Shown here: positions 10,680-19,832 of the stretch, one piece after another | How positions within the stretch are numbered: position 1 is the first letter of the stretch | How the letters are laid out: each line of letters begins with the position of its first letter | From: Brevibacillus composti | GTDB taxonomy: Bacteria; Bacillota; Bacilli; Brevibacillales; Brevibacillaceae | Reading direction: 5' to 3' | Length of the DNA: 64,000 bases | NCBI RefSeq assembly: GCF_016406105.1 | Contig: NZ_CP066308.1 | Location: 817,501-881,500 of the forward strand | Program-made: the position numbers and the translations under genes | Notes under the pieces: model-generated | What the model saw: the letters and a program-made list of their open reading frames with translations, nothing else | Told to the model about the DNA's origin: nothing | Database searches by the model: none

Positions 10680-10888
10680 AAAAAGCCTCCCCATCGTGGA
10701 GGGGAGGCGGTTCGTTCCGTAAACGTGTTCGTCTCCTCTCATCTCTCGGTTTAGAGTCGAAACACGGATCATACGCCGCAGGGTTCGACTCTTACCGTTG
10801 GAATTAGCACCGTTTCGCCACCCGAAATAGGTGAGCGCCGGTTGCCGGGCATCATTGGGCCAGTCCCTCAGCCAGCTCGCGATAAGAG
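10680..10888 (-). promoter_or_regulatory. S-box (SAM-I) riboswitch with terminator, mtnW operon
   Basis: Read on the minus strand, 10888-10789 shows the S-box core: P1 strand CTTATC, then GAGGGACTGGCCC, GATGCCCGGCAACC and GGTGCTAATTCC, closed by GGTAAGAG. It is followed by an intrinsic terminator at 10708-10680 (stem GCCTCCCC / GGGGAGGC, then five T). When SAM binds, the terminator should form and switch off mtnWXBD. Confidence 0.93.
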
Positions 10889-10928
10889 TTTGAATGAATC
10901 CTATGAGTTTTGTCTTGCGATACCCCTA

Positions 10929-10957
10929 ATGATATGACGTTCGTTTTCGGGAGTCAA
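10929..10957 (-). promoter_or_regulatory. Sigma-A promoter of the mtnW operon
   Basis: On the minus strand TTGACT (10957-10952), a 17-base spacer and TATCAT (10934-10929) lie just upstream of the S-box. Confidence 0.75.
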
Positions 10958-11050
10958 CCCTTGTTTTGGCGGGGAAGCCGGTTTGTCTGGCACGGTATAA
11001 AGGCTGGCCGATGTTGCTCGCGTTGTCTTAAAGATCATCATCAAAAAGTG

Positions 11051-11080
11051 TTGACAGCGATGGAGAGGCGCGTGTATGAT
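11051..11080 (+). promoter_or_regulatory. Sigma-A promoter of the mtnKA operon
   Basis: TTGACA at 11051-11056, an 18-base spacer and TATGAT at 11075-11080 lie about 30 bases upstream of the S-box core. Confidence 0.75.
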
Positions 11081-11111
11081 TCAAACTAATCAAAACTGCA
11101 TACGTTGGATA

Positions 11112-11316
11112 CCTTATCCAGAGAAGGTGGAGGGACTGGCCCGATGATACCCGGCAACCGACATACGCTGGCCTCAGCAGACGCTGAAGGCGGATGACTA
11201 GCGATGTGCACGGTGCTAATTCCAGCAGAAGCAAAAGTATTCTGGAAGATAAGGGGGAGACACACGCTTGCTGCGTACGGTTGCGACCTCTTTTCTTCGG
11301 GAAAAGAGGTCTTTTT
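11112..11316 (+). promoter_or_regulatory. S-box (SAM-I) riboswitch with terminator, mtnKA operon
   Basis: The P1 strands are CCTTATCCAGA (11112-11122) and TCTGGAAGATAAGG (11241-11254). Between them lie GTGGAGGGACTGGCCC, GATACCCGGCAACC and GGTGCTAATTCC, the conserved S-box blocks. The intrinsic terminator is at 11285-11316 (stem GACCTCTTTT / AAAAGAGGTC, then five T). High SAM should stop transcription before mtnK. Confidence 0.94.
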
Positions 11317-11409
11317 GATGTTCGCCGGGCCCTGATGCCCGTGTTGTTTTGGCGGAAGCATACCCTTTTAGGAAATAGACGAAATGATAACGGAGAGGAG
11401 CAATCTATC

Positions 11410-12639
11410 ATGGCGTATCGTGCGTTGAGCGAGCAAGAGGCAGTGCAGTATGTAAAAGAATTGCCCGGTCTGTTCGAACCGGGAGCCGAGCTGACATCCC
11501 GGGAGATTGGCGACGGCAACCTCAATCTGGTTTTCCACATCCGGGAGGAAGCGACAGGGAAAAGCGTGATCGTCAAGCAGGCGCTGCCGTACGCCCGCGT
11601 CGTGGGGGAATCCTGGCCGCTGACGCTGGACCGCGCCCGCATCGAAAGCGAAGCGCTGCGGATTCAGTACAAGCATGTGCCTGACCTGGTGCCGGAGGTG
11701 TACCACTATGATGCCGAGCTGGCCCTGACCGTCATGGAGGATCTGAGCGATCACGTCTTGATGAGAAAAGGGTTGATCGAAGGGGAGCGCTACCCTCACT
11801 TTGCCAAGCACATCGGACGGTTCATGGCGCATACGCTCTTTTACACATCGGATCTGGGTGCCCATCCCTACGAGAAAAAAACGCTCGTCGGAACATTCTT
11901 GAATCCGGAATTATGCAAAATTACGGAAGATCTGGTCTTTACCGATCCGTATGAGGATGCCCCGACCAACAACTTCAACCCGCTGATCCGCAAAGAGGTG
12001 GAGGCGATCTGGAATCACAAGCCGCTCAAGCTGGAAATCGCCAAGCTGAAGTACGATTTCCTCACGCGGGCGGAAGCCTTGCTTCATGGCGACCTGCACA
12101 CTGGCAGCATTTTCGTCACGAAACAATCGACGAAGGTAATCGACCCGGAATTCGCCTACTACGGTCCCATCGGATTTGACATCGGCGCGGTGATTGCCAA
12201 TCTGCTCCTGAATTACGCGGCCCAGCATGGGTTGGAGCCTGACGCAGGAAAGCGGGAATCCTACCGCGAATACCTCTTGACAACCGTTGAGGATGTCTGG
12301 AATGAGTTCGTTTCCCAGTTCGTCCAGCTCTGGCATAAGCAGGCGAAAGAGCGGAGCGCCCATGTCGAGGGACTCTGGCAAAGCTATGTCAAACGGTTGA
12401 TTGCCGACACGGCCGGGTTTGCGGGCTGCAAAATTCTGCGCCGGGTGATCGGACTTGCGGGAGTGGCGGATTTGAACACTATCCAGGACGACCAGACGAG
12501 AGCCGAAGCCGAACGTTTGGCCCTGTTGATCGGCCAGGAGCTGATCCTGAAGCGGAGCGGCATCGAAGAATCGACAGATATGACAGACATCGTGCGGCAG
12601 GCAACCGCACGATATGATCAGGAGGCAGCGACAGTATGA
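11410..12639 (+). CDS. mtnK: S-methyl-5-thioribose kinase
   Basis: 409-residue kinase that phosphorylates methylthioribose with ATP, the entry step of the salvage pathway. It has the aminoglycoside-phosphotransferase-like kinase fold: catalytic loop [13 protein letters not shown] and the metal-binding segment [17 protein letters not shown]. The start at ATG 11410 follows the site GGAGAGGAG. In-frame codons further upstream lie inside the riboswitch and terminator and are not coding. The stop overlaps mtnA by 4 bases. Confidence 0.94.
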   Translation: MAYRALSEQEAVQYVKELPGLFEPGAELTSREIGDGNLNLVFHIREEATGKSVIVKQALPYARVVGESWPLTLDRARIESEALRIQYKHVPDLVPEVYHYDAELALTVMEDLSDHVLMRKGLIEGERYPHFAKHIGRFMAHTLFYTSDLGAHPYEKKTLVGTFLNPELCKITEDLVFTDPYEDAPTNNFNPLIRKEVEAIWNHKPLKLEIAKLKYDFLTRAEALLHGDLHTGSIFVTKQSTKVIDPEFAYYGPIGFDIGAVIANLLLNYAAQHGLEPDAGKRESYREYLLTTVEDVWNEFVSQFVQLWHKQAKERSAHVEGLWQSYVKRLIADTAGFAGCKILRRVIGLAGVADLNTIQDDQTRAEAERLALLIGQELILKRSGIEESTDMTDIVRQATARYDQEAATV

Positions 12640-13679
12640 CGATTTCCCAAGAAACATTTGCGCCGGTAAAGTGGGAGGGGGATGCTCTCCTCCTGTTGGA
12701 CCAGACGCGTTTGCCCGTAGAAACGATCTTTTTGACGCTAAACACCCCCGAAGAGGTATGGGCGGCGATTCGCCATCTGCAAGTGCGCGGTGCTCCTGCG
12801 ATCGGCATGGCCGCCGCATACGGACTCTACCTCGGCGTGAGAGGCAGCCAGGCTGCCGATGTGCAGGCTTTCCGGGAGGAACTGAACACGCAGGCGGATT
12901 ATCTGGCGACAGCACGGCCGACAGCGGTCAATCTGTTCTGGGCGCTGGATCGGGTAAAAGCCCGGGTACAGCGCGAGGGAGAGCAGCCCGTCGAAGCGCT
13001 GAAGGCAGCGGTGCTCGACGAAGCGCTGACCATCCAACGCGAGGATGCCGAGGTGTGCCGGACGATCGGAGAGAATCTGCTGACCCTCCTGCATGACGGC
13101 ATGGGCGTCTTGACACACTGTAATCCGGGCGCTCTGGCCACAGCAGCATATGGCACGGCGACCGCGCCTTTTTATCTGGCGAAAGAGCGGGGCTGGAATC
13201 TGAAGGTGTACGCGGATGAAACCAGACCGGTGCTGCAGGGAGCCAGACTGACCGCTTATGAGCTGCAGCAAGCGGGAATCGATGTCACGCTGATCTGCGA
13301 CAACATGGCCGCAATGGTCATGGGGCAGGGCAAAGTGCAGGCTGTCATCGTCGGAACTGACCGGGTGGCCGCGAACGGAGATGTCGCCAACAAGATCGGT
13401 ACCTACGGCGTGGCCGTACTGGCGAAGGCGCACGGGATTCCGTTCTACGTCGCATCTCCGCTCTCTTCCATCGATCTGGAGACGCCGACCGGGGCCGATA
13501 TCCCGATCGAGGAGCGTCCCGCCGAAGAGATCACGCATGGACTGGGCAAGCAGGTGGCCCCGGACGGAATCAAAGTCTACAACCCGGCCTTCGACGTAAC
13601 ACCTGCCGCCTATATAACGGCCATCGTCACGGAGACGGGCATCTTCAAACCAGAGGAGATTCGCAATTCCAAGAAGTAA
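12636..13679 (+). CDS. mtnA: S-methyl-5-thioribose-1-phosphate isomerase
   Basis: 347-residue isomerase that converts methylthioribose-1-phosphate to methylthioribulose-1-phosphate. It resembles eIF2B subunits. Catalytic residues of the family are visible as Cys in [11 protein letters not shown] and Asp in [21 protein letters not shown]; the N-terminal [13 protein letters not shown] motif is also typical. It is coupled to mtnK by an ATGA overlap, and together with mtnWXBD the window encodes the whole pathway from methylthioribose to the keto acid, apart from the final aminotransferase. Confidence 0.95.
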   Translation: MTISQETFAPVKWEGDALLLLDQTRLPVETIFLTLNTPEEVWAAIRHLQVRGAPAIGMAAAYGLYLGVRGSQAADVQAFREELNTQADYLATARPTAVNLFWALDRVKARVQREGEQPVEALKAAVLDEALTIQREDAEVCRTIGENLLTLLHDGMGVLTHCNPGALATAAYGTATAPFYLAKERGWNLKVYADETRPVLQGARLTAYELQQAGIDVTLICDNMAAMVMGQGKVQAVIVGTDRVAANGDVANKIGTYGVAVLAKAHGIPFYVASPLSSIDLETPTGADIPIEERPAEEITHGLGKQVAPDGIKVYNPAFDVTPAAYITAIVTETGIFKPEEIRNSKK

Positions 13680-13698
13680 CCGACCGTACAAAAAAGAA

Positions 13699-13724
13699 AG
13701 CGCCCTGCCGAGGGGCGCTCTTTG
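13699..13724 (+). terminator. Weak terminator-like hairpin after mtnA
   Basis: Stem AGCGCCC / GGGCGCT with a 7-base loop is followed by CTTTGACTTT. The T run is poor, so partial read-through into the next gene is possible. Confidence 0.45.
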
Positions 13725-13747
13725 ACTTTGTGAGGAGGAGATCGGAC

Positions 13748-14290
13748 ATGAAGGTCATCCCGGTACATGCAGATACCGTACTGCGACGCCTGGAGATGCA
13801 TGATGCAAAAGAGATGTTTTGGCTCACGGATACGAATCGCGCTCATCTTCGCCAGTGGCTGCCCTGGCTGGACTACGTGACCACGGAAGAGGATACCCGG
13901 CGCTTTATCTCCGCTACCCTCGACCAGGACAACCGCCGGCAAGGCACTCATTTCGGCATTTGGCACCAAGGGCGGCTGGCCGGCACGGTGGGCGTGCACA
14001 ATATCGACTGGACCAATCGGAAGACCTCGATCGGCTATTGGCTCGGCGCCCAGTACGCCGGTCGGGGCCTGATGACAGAATCCGTCTCCGCTTACCTGGA
14101 CCACCTGATCTTCGGGGAGTGGGATTTGCACAGAGCCACGATTCATGCAGCCACCGAGAACCACAGGAGCAGGGCGATCCCGGAGCGGCTCGGTTTTAAG
14201 CTGGAGGGCATCCTGAGAAGCAACGAATTTCTTTACGACCATTATGTCGATCACGCGGTATACGGAATGCTCGCCTCGGAATGGCGATAA
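13748..14290 (+). CDS. GNAT family N-acetyltransferase (RimJ/RimL-like)
   Basis: 180-residue acetyltransferase. Residues near the N-terminus (LRRLEMHDAKEMFWL) and the acetyl-CoA loop region GYWLGAQYAGRGLMTESV fit the RimJ/RimL group, which acetylates protein N-termini or small amines; the substrate is unknown. The start at ATG 13748 has the site GAGGAGGAG 7 bases upstream. It sits between the mtn operon and an ABC exporter and appears to be its own unit or a read-through gene of mtnKA. Confidence 0.85.
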   Translation: MKVIPVHADTVLRRLEMHDAKEMFWLTDTNRAHLRQWLPWLDYVTTEEDTRRFISATLDQDNRRQGTHFGIWHQGRLAGTVGVHNIDWTNRKTSIGYWLGAQYAGRGLMTESVSAYLDHLIFGEWDLHRATIHAATENHRSRAIPERLGFKLEGILRSNEFLYDHYVDHAVYGMLASEWR

Positions 14291-14297
14291 GAAAAAC

Positions 14298-14326
14298 TTG
14301 GATTGATCAGAAAATTTAGGTAAACT
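14298..14326 (+). promoter_or_regulatory. Candidate promoter of the ABC exporter operon
   Basis: TTGGAT (14298-14303), a 17-base spacer and TAAACT (14321-14326) precede the hairpin at 14341. The match is moderate. Confidence 0.45.
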
Positions 14327-14340
14327 AGAAAGATACGCAG

Positions 14341-14367
14341 GCTCCGCCGAACTCAGGGCGGAGCCAT
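14341..14367 (+). terminator. Hairpin with short T run upstream of the ABC exporter
   Basis: Stem GGCTCCGCC / GGCGGAGCC with an 8-base loop is followed by ATGTTTTCT. It may terminate the acetyltransferase transcript. Because a candidate promoter lies upstream, it may also attenuate the exporter operon. Confidence 0.6.
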
Positions 14368-14429
14368 GTTTTCTCTCGCACTGAAAAGCTCGAACTGAAA
14401 AGATGAAAAGGAAGGGGGGGACAGGTAAA

Positions 14430-16178
14430 GTGAAAGCGCTGCGGCAATTATTCTGGTTTTTTCGAACGTATTGGAAACGCTATGCGGTCGGTGTCGCTTT
14501 TCTGTTTCTCATCGATCTCTTGATGCTCTGGCCGCCTCGTCTGATCGGTCAAACCGTGGACCAGATTCGCAACGGATCGCTGACGACAGCCACTTTGACC
14601 ACGACGGTCGTCACCTTGCTTTTGATCGGTCTCGTGCTCTATGCGCTTCGGTTCTTGTGGCGGTACCTCCTGTTTGGCGGGGCGCTGATGCTGGAGCGTA
14701 CGCTGCGCCAGCGCTTGTTCGGCCATCTGACCCGCATGTCGCCGTCTTTTTATGCCCGGCGCCGCTCCGGCGATCTGATGGCGCTGGCTACCAACGATAT
14801 TCCGGCAATCGAGCAGACGGCGGGCATGGGAGTACTGACGCTGGTCGACTCTCTGTTTGCCACTTTGCTCACGCTGACCGTGATGATGGTGACGATAGAC
14901 TGGCAGCTGACGCTGGCGGCTCTGATCCCGATGCCGTTTATGGCATGGGCCACCGCTTACTACGGCAAGCTGCTGCACGACCGTTTTTACCTGGCTCAGG
15001 AAGCGTTCGGCGAGATGAATGACCATGTGCAGCAATCCGTCTCCGGCGTTCGGGTGCTGCGGGCTTTTGTCCAGGAGGAGCAGGATGTGGAGGCGTTCAG
15101 GCGGGTCAGCGAAAAAACGCTGGAGCGAAACGTCAGTGTCTCGCGGATCGACGCGCTGTTCGAACCGACGATTGCGATCATCATTGGCCTCAGTTTTCTG
15201 ATCGGCATCGGCTATGGCGCCTACCTGGTCATCTCCAGCGCCATTTCCCTGGGCGATCTGGTGGCGTTTAACCTGTATTTGGGGCTGTTGATTTGGCCGA
15301 TGTTTGCCTTCGGCTGGCTGATGAATATTCTCCAGCGGGGGAGCGCTTCTGTGAAAAGGCTGTACGAATTTTTCGCCGAGCAGCCGGAAGTGACCGAACA
15401 AAAGGAAGCGATCAATACCGTGCCCGCGAGTACCGTGGAGGCGCGCTCGCTTACCTTCCGCTATCCCGGTTCCGACAAGGACGCGCTTTGCGACATCAGC
15501 TTTTTACTGCGGGAAGGCGAGACGCTGGGCATCGTCGGGCGGACGGGGAGCGGCAAAACGACCCTCTGCCGCACGCTGCTGCATCAGTATCCCGTCCCGG
15601 AGAAGGCTCTCTTTATCGGCGGCGTGCCGATCGAGCAGCTCTCCCTGTCCGCCCTCCGCGGCAAGATTGCGTACGTGCCTCAGGAGCATTTGCTCTTTTC
15701 CCGCTCGATTGAAGCCAACGTCGCTTTCGGAAAGCCGGAGGCCAGTACGGAGGAAGTCTGGCATGCGCTCTCCCTGGCGGAGATGAAGCGGGATGTCGCC
15801 CAGTTCCCGGCGGGGCTGGGGACGATGGTCGGCGAAAAAGGCGTGACTCTCTCGGGCGGACAAAAACAGCGTGTTTCGATTGCCCGTGCGCTGCTGATGG
15901 AAGCGGATATTTTGATTCTCGATGATTGCCTGTCTGCCGTCGATGCGCGCACAGAGGAGAGCATCCTGCGCCATCTGCGCGAGGAGCGAAAAGGCAAGAC
16001 GACTTTGATTACGGCTCATCGTCTGTCGGCGGTCCAGCATGCGCAGCTGATCCTCGTGCTCGAGGACGGAAAAATTATCGAGCGCGGCACGCATGAGCAG
16101 CTGATGGCCAAACGGGGCTGGTACTGGGAGCAGTACCGCAGGCAACAGTTGGAGCTGGATGCGGCGGGCCAAGGGTAG
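14430..16178 (+). CDS. ABC multidrug exporter half-transporter, BmrC/YheI-like
   Basis: 582 residues: an N-terminal six-helix membrane domain (about residues 10-310) and a C-terminal ATPase. Walker A is GRTGSGKTT, the signature motif LSGGQKQRVS and Walker B ILILDDCLSAVD. The residue after Walker B is Asp, not the catalytic Glu, the degenerate site known from BmrC-type partners of heterodimeric exporters. I chose GTG 14430 because GGAAGGGGGG lies 9 bases upstream; ATG 14403 would add nine residues and lacks a site. The next gene encodes the partner with a canonical Glu. Confidence 0.88.
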   Translation: MKALRQLFWFFRTYWKRYAVGVAFLFLIDLLMLWPPRLIGQTVDQIRNGSLTTATLTTTVVTLLLIGLVLYALRFLWRYLLFGGALMLERTLRQRLFGHLTRMSPSFYARRRSGDLMALATNDIPAIEQTAGMGVLTLVDSLFATLLTLTVMMVTIDWQLTLAALIPMPFMAWATAYYGKLLHDRFYLAQEAFGEMNDHVQQSVSGVRVLRAFVQEEQDVEAFRRVSEKTLERNVSVSRIDALFEPTIAIIIGLSFLIGIGYGAYLVISSAISLGDLVAFNLYLGLLIWPMFAFGWLMNILQRGSASVKRLYEFFAEQPEVTEQKEAINTVPASTVEARSLTFRYPGSDKDALCDISFLLREGETLGIVGRTGSGKTTLCRTLLHQYPVPEKALFIGGVPIEQLSLSALRGKIAYVPQEHLLFSRSIEANVAFGKPEASTEEVWHALSLAEMKRDVAQFPAGLGTMVGEKGVTLSGGQKQRVSIARALLMEADILILDDCLSAVDARTEESILRHLREERKGKTTLITAHRLSAVQHAQLILVLEDGKIIERGTHEQLMAKRGWYWEQYRRQQLELDAAGQG

Positions 16179-16193
16179 AGAGGGGGAAGGTGT

Positions 16194-18284
16194 ATGAACG
16201 GGCAACATGTATGGAAGCGCTTGGTCGAGTACGCCTTGCCGTTTCGCAAACAGATCGCAGGCGCTTTGCTATTGCTCCTGCTGGGAACTGCCGCGGAGCT
16301 GGCCGGCCCCTTCTTGGCCAAGGTGATGATTGACAACCATATTTTGGCGATCCAGAAGACGTGGTATCGTTTTGAGCAGGAGCCGCGGTCCATCGAGGGC
16401 GAATCGATTGCGGTTCCCCTGGCGGATCGGTACTTTGTGCGGGAGGATTGGCTTTCATCGCTGCCCCCGGAAGTGGGAAAGACAGCAGAAAAGACGGAGA
16501 TCGTGACTGCAGGCACGACCTATTACTTGCTGGATCGGGAGCTGGCCGGAGACGGGGAACCGAGATTGGAATCAATTCCCACCGGCGATGGCAGAGAGCG
16601 GATCGAAGCCACGCTCGTTCGCGACGGGCAGGTCATGGACCAGGTGGAGGGCATTCGCTTGACGGCAGATGAGGTGAAGGCTCTGTACAGTCGGGAGATT
16701 TCCCCGATCCTCTGGCTGGCCGGGGGATATGCCGTCTTGATCCTGTTTAGCGCCGTCTGCAACTACGTGCAAATTCTCACGCTGCAGACGACGGCGCAGC
16801 GCATTATCCAGCGGATGAGGATGATCCTGTTTTCTCATCTGCAGAAGTTGCCGGTCTCTTTTTTTGACAAGACGCCGGTCGGGCAAATCGTCTCCCGGGT
16901 AAGCAATGATACCGAGGCGATCCGCGAGCTGTACGTGAGCGTACTTGCGACCTTTGTCCAAAACGGTGTGTACCTGGTGGGGATCTTAATCGCGCTCTTC
17001 ATCCTGCAGCCCGAGCTGGCTCTGTTCTGCTTCCTCAGCGTGCCGCTGATCGTCGGACTGGTCATCCTCTACCGCCATTTCAGCTCGCGTTACTATACGG
17101 TGATCCGCAGCCGTCTGAGCGATATGAACACGACGATTAATGAGATGATTCAAAACATGACGATCGTCCAGGCGCTGCGCCGGGAGAAGGGCGTGCAGGA
17201 AGAGTTCGCCGAGGTAAATGAGGAGTATTTCCGCACGCGGCTAAAGGAAAACAATCTGGAGTCGCTTCTGCTGCGGCCAGCAGTGGACTTGATCTGGAAG
17301 ATCGCGCTCACGGTCATCGTCTGGTATTTCGGCTCATCCTCCTTTCACAGCGCGATCTCCTTTGGGGCGTTGTTTGCCTTCGTCGATTACATGGGCCGGT
17401 TTTTCGAGCCGATCAGCATGATCATGAACCGCCTGTCCCAGCTTCAGCAGGCGGCGATCTCCTCCCAGCGCGTATTTGACATCCTCGACACCCCTGCCGA
17501 GGAGAAGCCGGAGGGAGGAGAGGTCGAACGCCCGCGCGGAGAGGTGATTTTTGATCGCGTTTCCTTTGCTTATCAGGAGGATCAATATGTGCTGAAGGAT
17601 GTCTCCTTCACCGCCCAACCGGGGCAGACGGTCGCGCTCGTCGGCCATACCGGCTCCGGCAAAAGCTCGCTGATGAACCTGCTCCTCGGATTTTATCCGG
17701 TGACCAAGGGGCGCATCCTGATCGACGGCCGGGAACTGCGCGAACTGGATGTGCGGAAGCTCCGCCGCCATATGGGTCTGGTGCTGCAGGATCCGTTTCT
17801 GTTTACCGGCAGCGTCGAATTCAACATCCGGCTGTACGAGGAGACGATCTCGCCTGGGGACGTGCGGCGCGCTGCAGAAGCAGTAAAGGCGGACGAATTT
17901 ATCCAGCTGCTCCCGCAAGGCTATGAAGAGCCTGTCGTGGAGCGGGGGATGACCCTCTCTGCCGGGCAGCGGCAGCTGCTCTCCTTTTCCCGCGCGCTGG
18001 CGGCCGATCCGGCGATCTTGATCCTGGATGAAGCCACCGCCAGCATCGACAGCGAGACGGAAGCGCTGATTCAAGAGGCCCTGCAGGTGCTGTCGCAAGG
18101 GCGTACCACCTTTATCATCGCCCACCGGCTCTCGACGATCCAGCACGCTGACCTGATTCTGGTCCTGTCCCGGGGTGAGGTCGTGGAGCGGGGGACTCAC
18201 GAAGAGCTGATGGCACAAAATGGGCTCTACCAAAAAATGTATCAGCTTCAACAGGGGCAACTTTCTGTTAAAGTAGAAGGATAG
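16194..18284 (+). CDS. ABC multidrug exporter half-transporter, BmrD/YheH-like
   Basis: 696 residues, larger than its partner because of an insertion of about 130 residues between the first and second membrane segments (roughly residues 45-175), as in BmrD/YheH. The ATPase has Walker A GHTGSGKSS, a non-standard signature LSAGQRQLLSFSRAL and Walker B ILILDEATASIDSETE with the catalytic Glu. It starts 15 bases after the BmrC-like gene, behind GAGGGGGAAGG. Together they should form a heterodimeric drug exporter with one fully active ATP site. Confidence 0.9.
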   Translation: MNGQHVWKRLVEYALPFRKQIAGALLLLLLGTAAELAGPFLAKVMIDNHILAIQKTWYRFEQEPRSIEGESIAVPLADRYFVREDWLSSLPPEVGKTAEKTEIVTAGTTYYLLDRELAGDGEPRLESIPTGDGRERIEATLVRDGQVMDQVEGIRLTADEVKALYSREISPILWLAGGYAVLILFSAVCNYVQILTLQTTAQRIIQRMRMILFSHLQKLPVSFFDKTPVGQIVSRVSNDTEAIRELYVSVLATFVQNGVYLVGILIALFILQPELALFCFLSVPLIVGLVILYRHFSSRYYTVIRSRLSDMNTTINEMIQNMTIVQALRREKGVQEEFAEVNEEYFRTRLKENNLESLLLRPAVDLIWKIALTVIVWYFGSSSFHSAISFGALFAFVDYMGRFFEPISMIMNRLSQLQQAAISSQRVFDILDTPAEEKPEGGEVERPRGEVIFDRVSFAYQEDQYVLKDVSFTAQPGQTVALVGHTGSGKSSLMNLLLGFYPVTKGRILIDGRELRELDVRKLRRHMGLVLQDPFLFTGSVEFNIRLYEETISPGDVRRAAEAVKADEFIQLLPQGYEEPVVERGMTLSAGQRQLLSFSRALAADPAILILDEATASIDSETEALIQEALQVLSQGRTTFIIAHRLSTIQHADLILVLSRGEVVERGTHEELMAQNGLYQKMYQLQQGQLSVKVEG

Positions 18285-18385
18285 CTTGTTTTTTTGCGCA
18301 GTCCTGAAAAGCGAACATGCTTGATAATTAGGAAAGCGGAAACCCATAGAGAGAGTTTGGAAGTGGAGAGGAGTACACAACCATC

Positions 18386-19564
18386 ATGTCATCATCGCGC
18401 TATACGTTCTGGGTACTCATATTGGTCGTCGTCATCGCAGGGGCCAGCCAGGGGCTGACGATCCCGCTGCTCGCGGTGATGCTGGAGCAGCAGGGGGTCT
18501 CATCGGTCTCGAATGGACTGAATGCAGCCGCGCTGTATATCGGCATGCTGCTGATCTCCCCCTGGCTGGAGGTGCCCTTGCGCCGCCTCGGCTACAAGGC
18601 GACCATTTTCTGGGGACTCTGTCTCGTCACGCTGGCTACTGTCCTGATCCCGATCTTTTCCAATTTGGCCGTCTGGTTTGTCCTACGGATGCTGATGGGC
18701 ATTGGCGATTCCGGTCTCCATTACTCCAGCCAGATGTGGGTCACCAAAATCGCCGCGCCGGAAAGACGGGGACGGGACCTGTCGATCTACGGACTTGCTT
18801 ACGGAATGGGCTTCAGCATCGGGCCGCTGGGCATTAACCTGCTTCCGCTGGGATTCTGGGTGCCGTTTGCCTCTTTGACCGTCTTGTACATCGCGGCCTT
18901 CATCCTGCTCGCCCGGCTGCGCAATGATTTTCCCGAGGCAGCCCAAGCGGCTCCCGCCCAGAAGACGAAAAAGGAAAATCGCTATGCCAGCGTCATTCGC
19001 CTGAGCTGGCTGGCCTTGATCCCGTCCTTCTTGTACGGGTTCATGGAGACCTCCTTGAACGGCAGCTTTCCCGTCTATGCCCTGCGGACGGGCCTGACCG
19101 TCGAATGGGTCTCGGTCATCTTGCCTTCCTTTGTCGTGGGCAGCATTATCTTGCAAATCCCGCTCGGAGCGCTCAGCGACCGGATTGGCCGGAAGCGGGT
19201 CATGTTCGTCTGCGGACTGGTAGGCGCCACTGCTTTTATGCTCTTCCCGCTGAGCGGAGGAAATGTCTGGATGATGATGTTCCTCCTGGGGATTGCCGGG
19301 GCCGCCGTCGGTTCCTTTTACTCGCTGGGGCTTGCGTTTGCGACCGATCTCTTGCCGGGCTCGATGGTGCCCACTGCGGGCATTATCGCCAGCATGAACT
19401 TTGGCGTCGCCAGCATACTCGCCCCCAATGTGAATGGACTTCTCATGCAGTTGTGGGACCCGCGGAGCATTTTCTGGCTGATGGCCCTGTTGCTCGTCGC
19501 TTTTTCTGTGTCCTGTCTGCTGTTCCGCACGAATCGTTCACATCAGGAGACGGTTGCCGCATAA
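18386..19564 (+). CDS. MFS transporter
   Basis: 392-residue membrane protein with about 12 hydrophobic segments and a charged central loop near residues 190-205 (RLRNDF...KTKKENR). The motif GALSDRIGRKRVMF, typical of loop 8-9 in the major facilitator superfamily, is present. The substrate is unknown; its place after a multidrug exporter suggests drug or metabolite efflux, which is only inference. A site GAGAGGAG lies 13 bases before ATG 18386. Confidence 0.85.
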   Translation: MSSSRYTFWVLILVVVIAGASQGLTIPLLAVMLEQQGVSSVSNGLNAAALYIGMLLISPWLEVPLRRLGYKATIFWGLCLVTLATVLIPIFSNLAVWFVLRMLMGIGDSGLHYSSQMWVTKIAAPERRGRDLSIYGLAYGMGFSIGPLGINLLPLGFWVPFASLTVLYIAAFILLARLRNDFPEAAQAAPAQKTKKENRYASVIRLSWLALIPSFLYGFMETSLNGSFPVYALRTGLTVEWVSVILPSFVVGSIILQIPLGALSDRIGRKRVMFVCGLVGATAFMLFPLSGGNVWMMMFLLGIAGAAVGSFYSLGLAFATDLLPGSMVPTAGIIASMNFGVASILAPNVNGLLMQLWDPRSIFWLMALLLVAFSVSCLLFRTNRSHQETVAA

Positions 19565-19627
19565 ATTGAAGAAAAAAGGGGAAGCGTAGAGCGTAAAGTC
19601 ATCTTCTCTAGGAAAGGGGCTCCGCCC

Positions 19628-19765
19628 ATGCTTACGCCCTGCATTTTCAAACGGGGAGTGATCTGGATTCTGTTTTTTGTTCTGAGCATGATCCTGCTGC
19701 CCTTCTTCGGCGACGAAGCGCCACCCAAACCAGCTCCTGCAGTGAACAACGCAAGCAGCCAGTAA
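19628..19765 (+). CDS. Small single-pass membrane protein (45 residues)
   Basis: A short gene starts at ATG 19628 with AAAGGGG nine bases upstream. It encodes a positively charged start (LTPCIFKRG), one hydrophobic segment of about 19 residues (VIWILFFVLSMILLPFF) and a proline/alanine-rich tail ending ASSQ. A terminator follows at 19790. The family is not recognised. The site, the clean membrane segment and the terminator support a real gene. Confidence 0.6.
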   Translation: MLTPCIFKRGVIWILFFVLSMILLPFFGDEAPPKPAPAVNNASSQ

Positions 19766-19789
19766 GCGGCAAAACATATCGCAACGACA

Positions 19790-19826
19790 AGAACCCGTCT
19801 GAGAGACCAGGCGGGTTCTTTCCCTT
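19790..19826 (+). terminator. Terminator after the small membrane protein
   Basis: Stem AGAACCCGTCTG / CAGGCGGGTTCT (one G-T pair) with a 6-base loop is followed by TTCCCTTT. The tail is moderate. Confidence 0.6.
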
Positions 19827-19832
19827 TCACGT

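Noticed and set aside
11194-11409. N-terminal extension of mtnK
   Set aside because: These 72 in-frame codons lie inside the S-box and its terminator.
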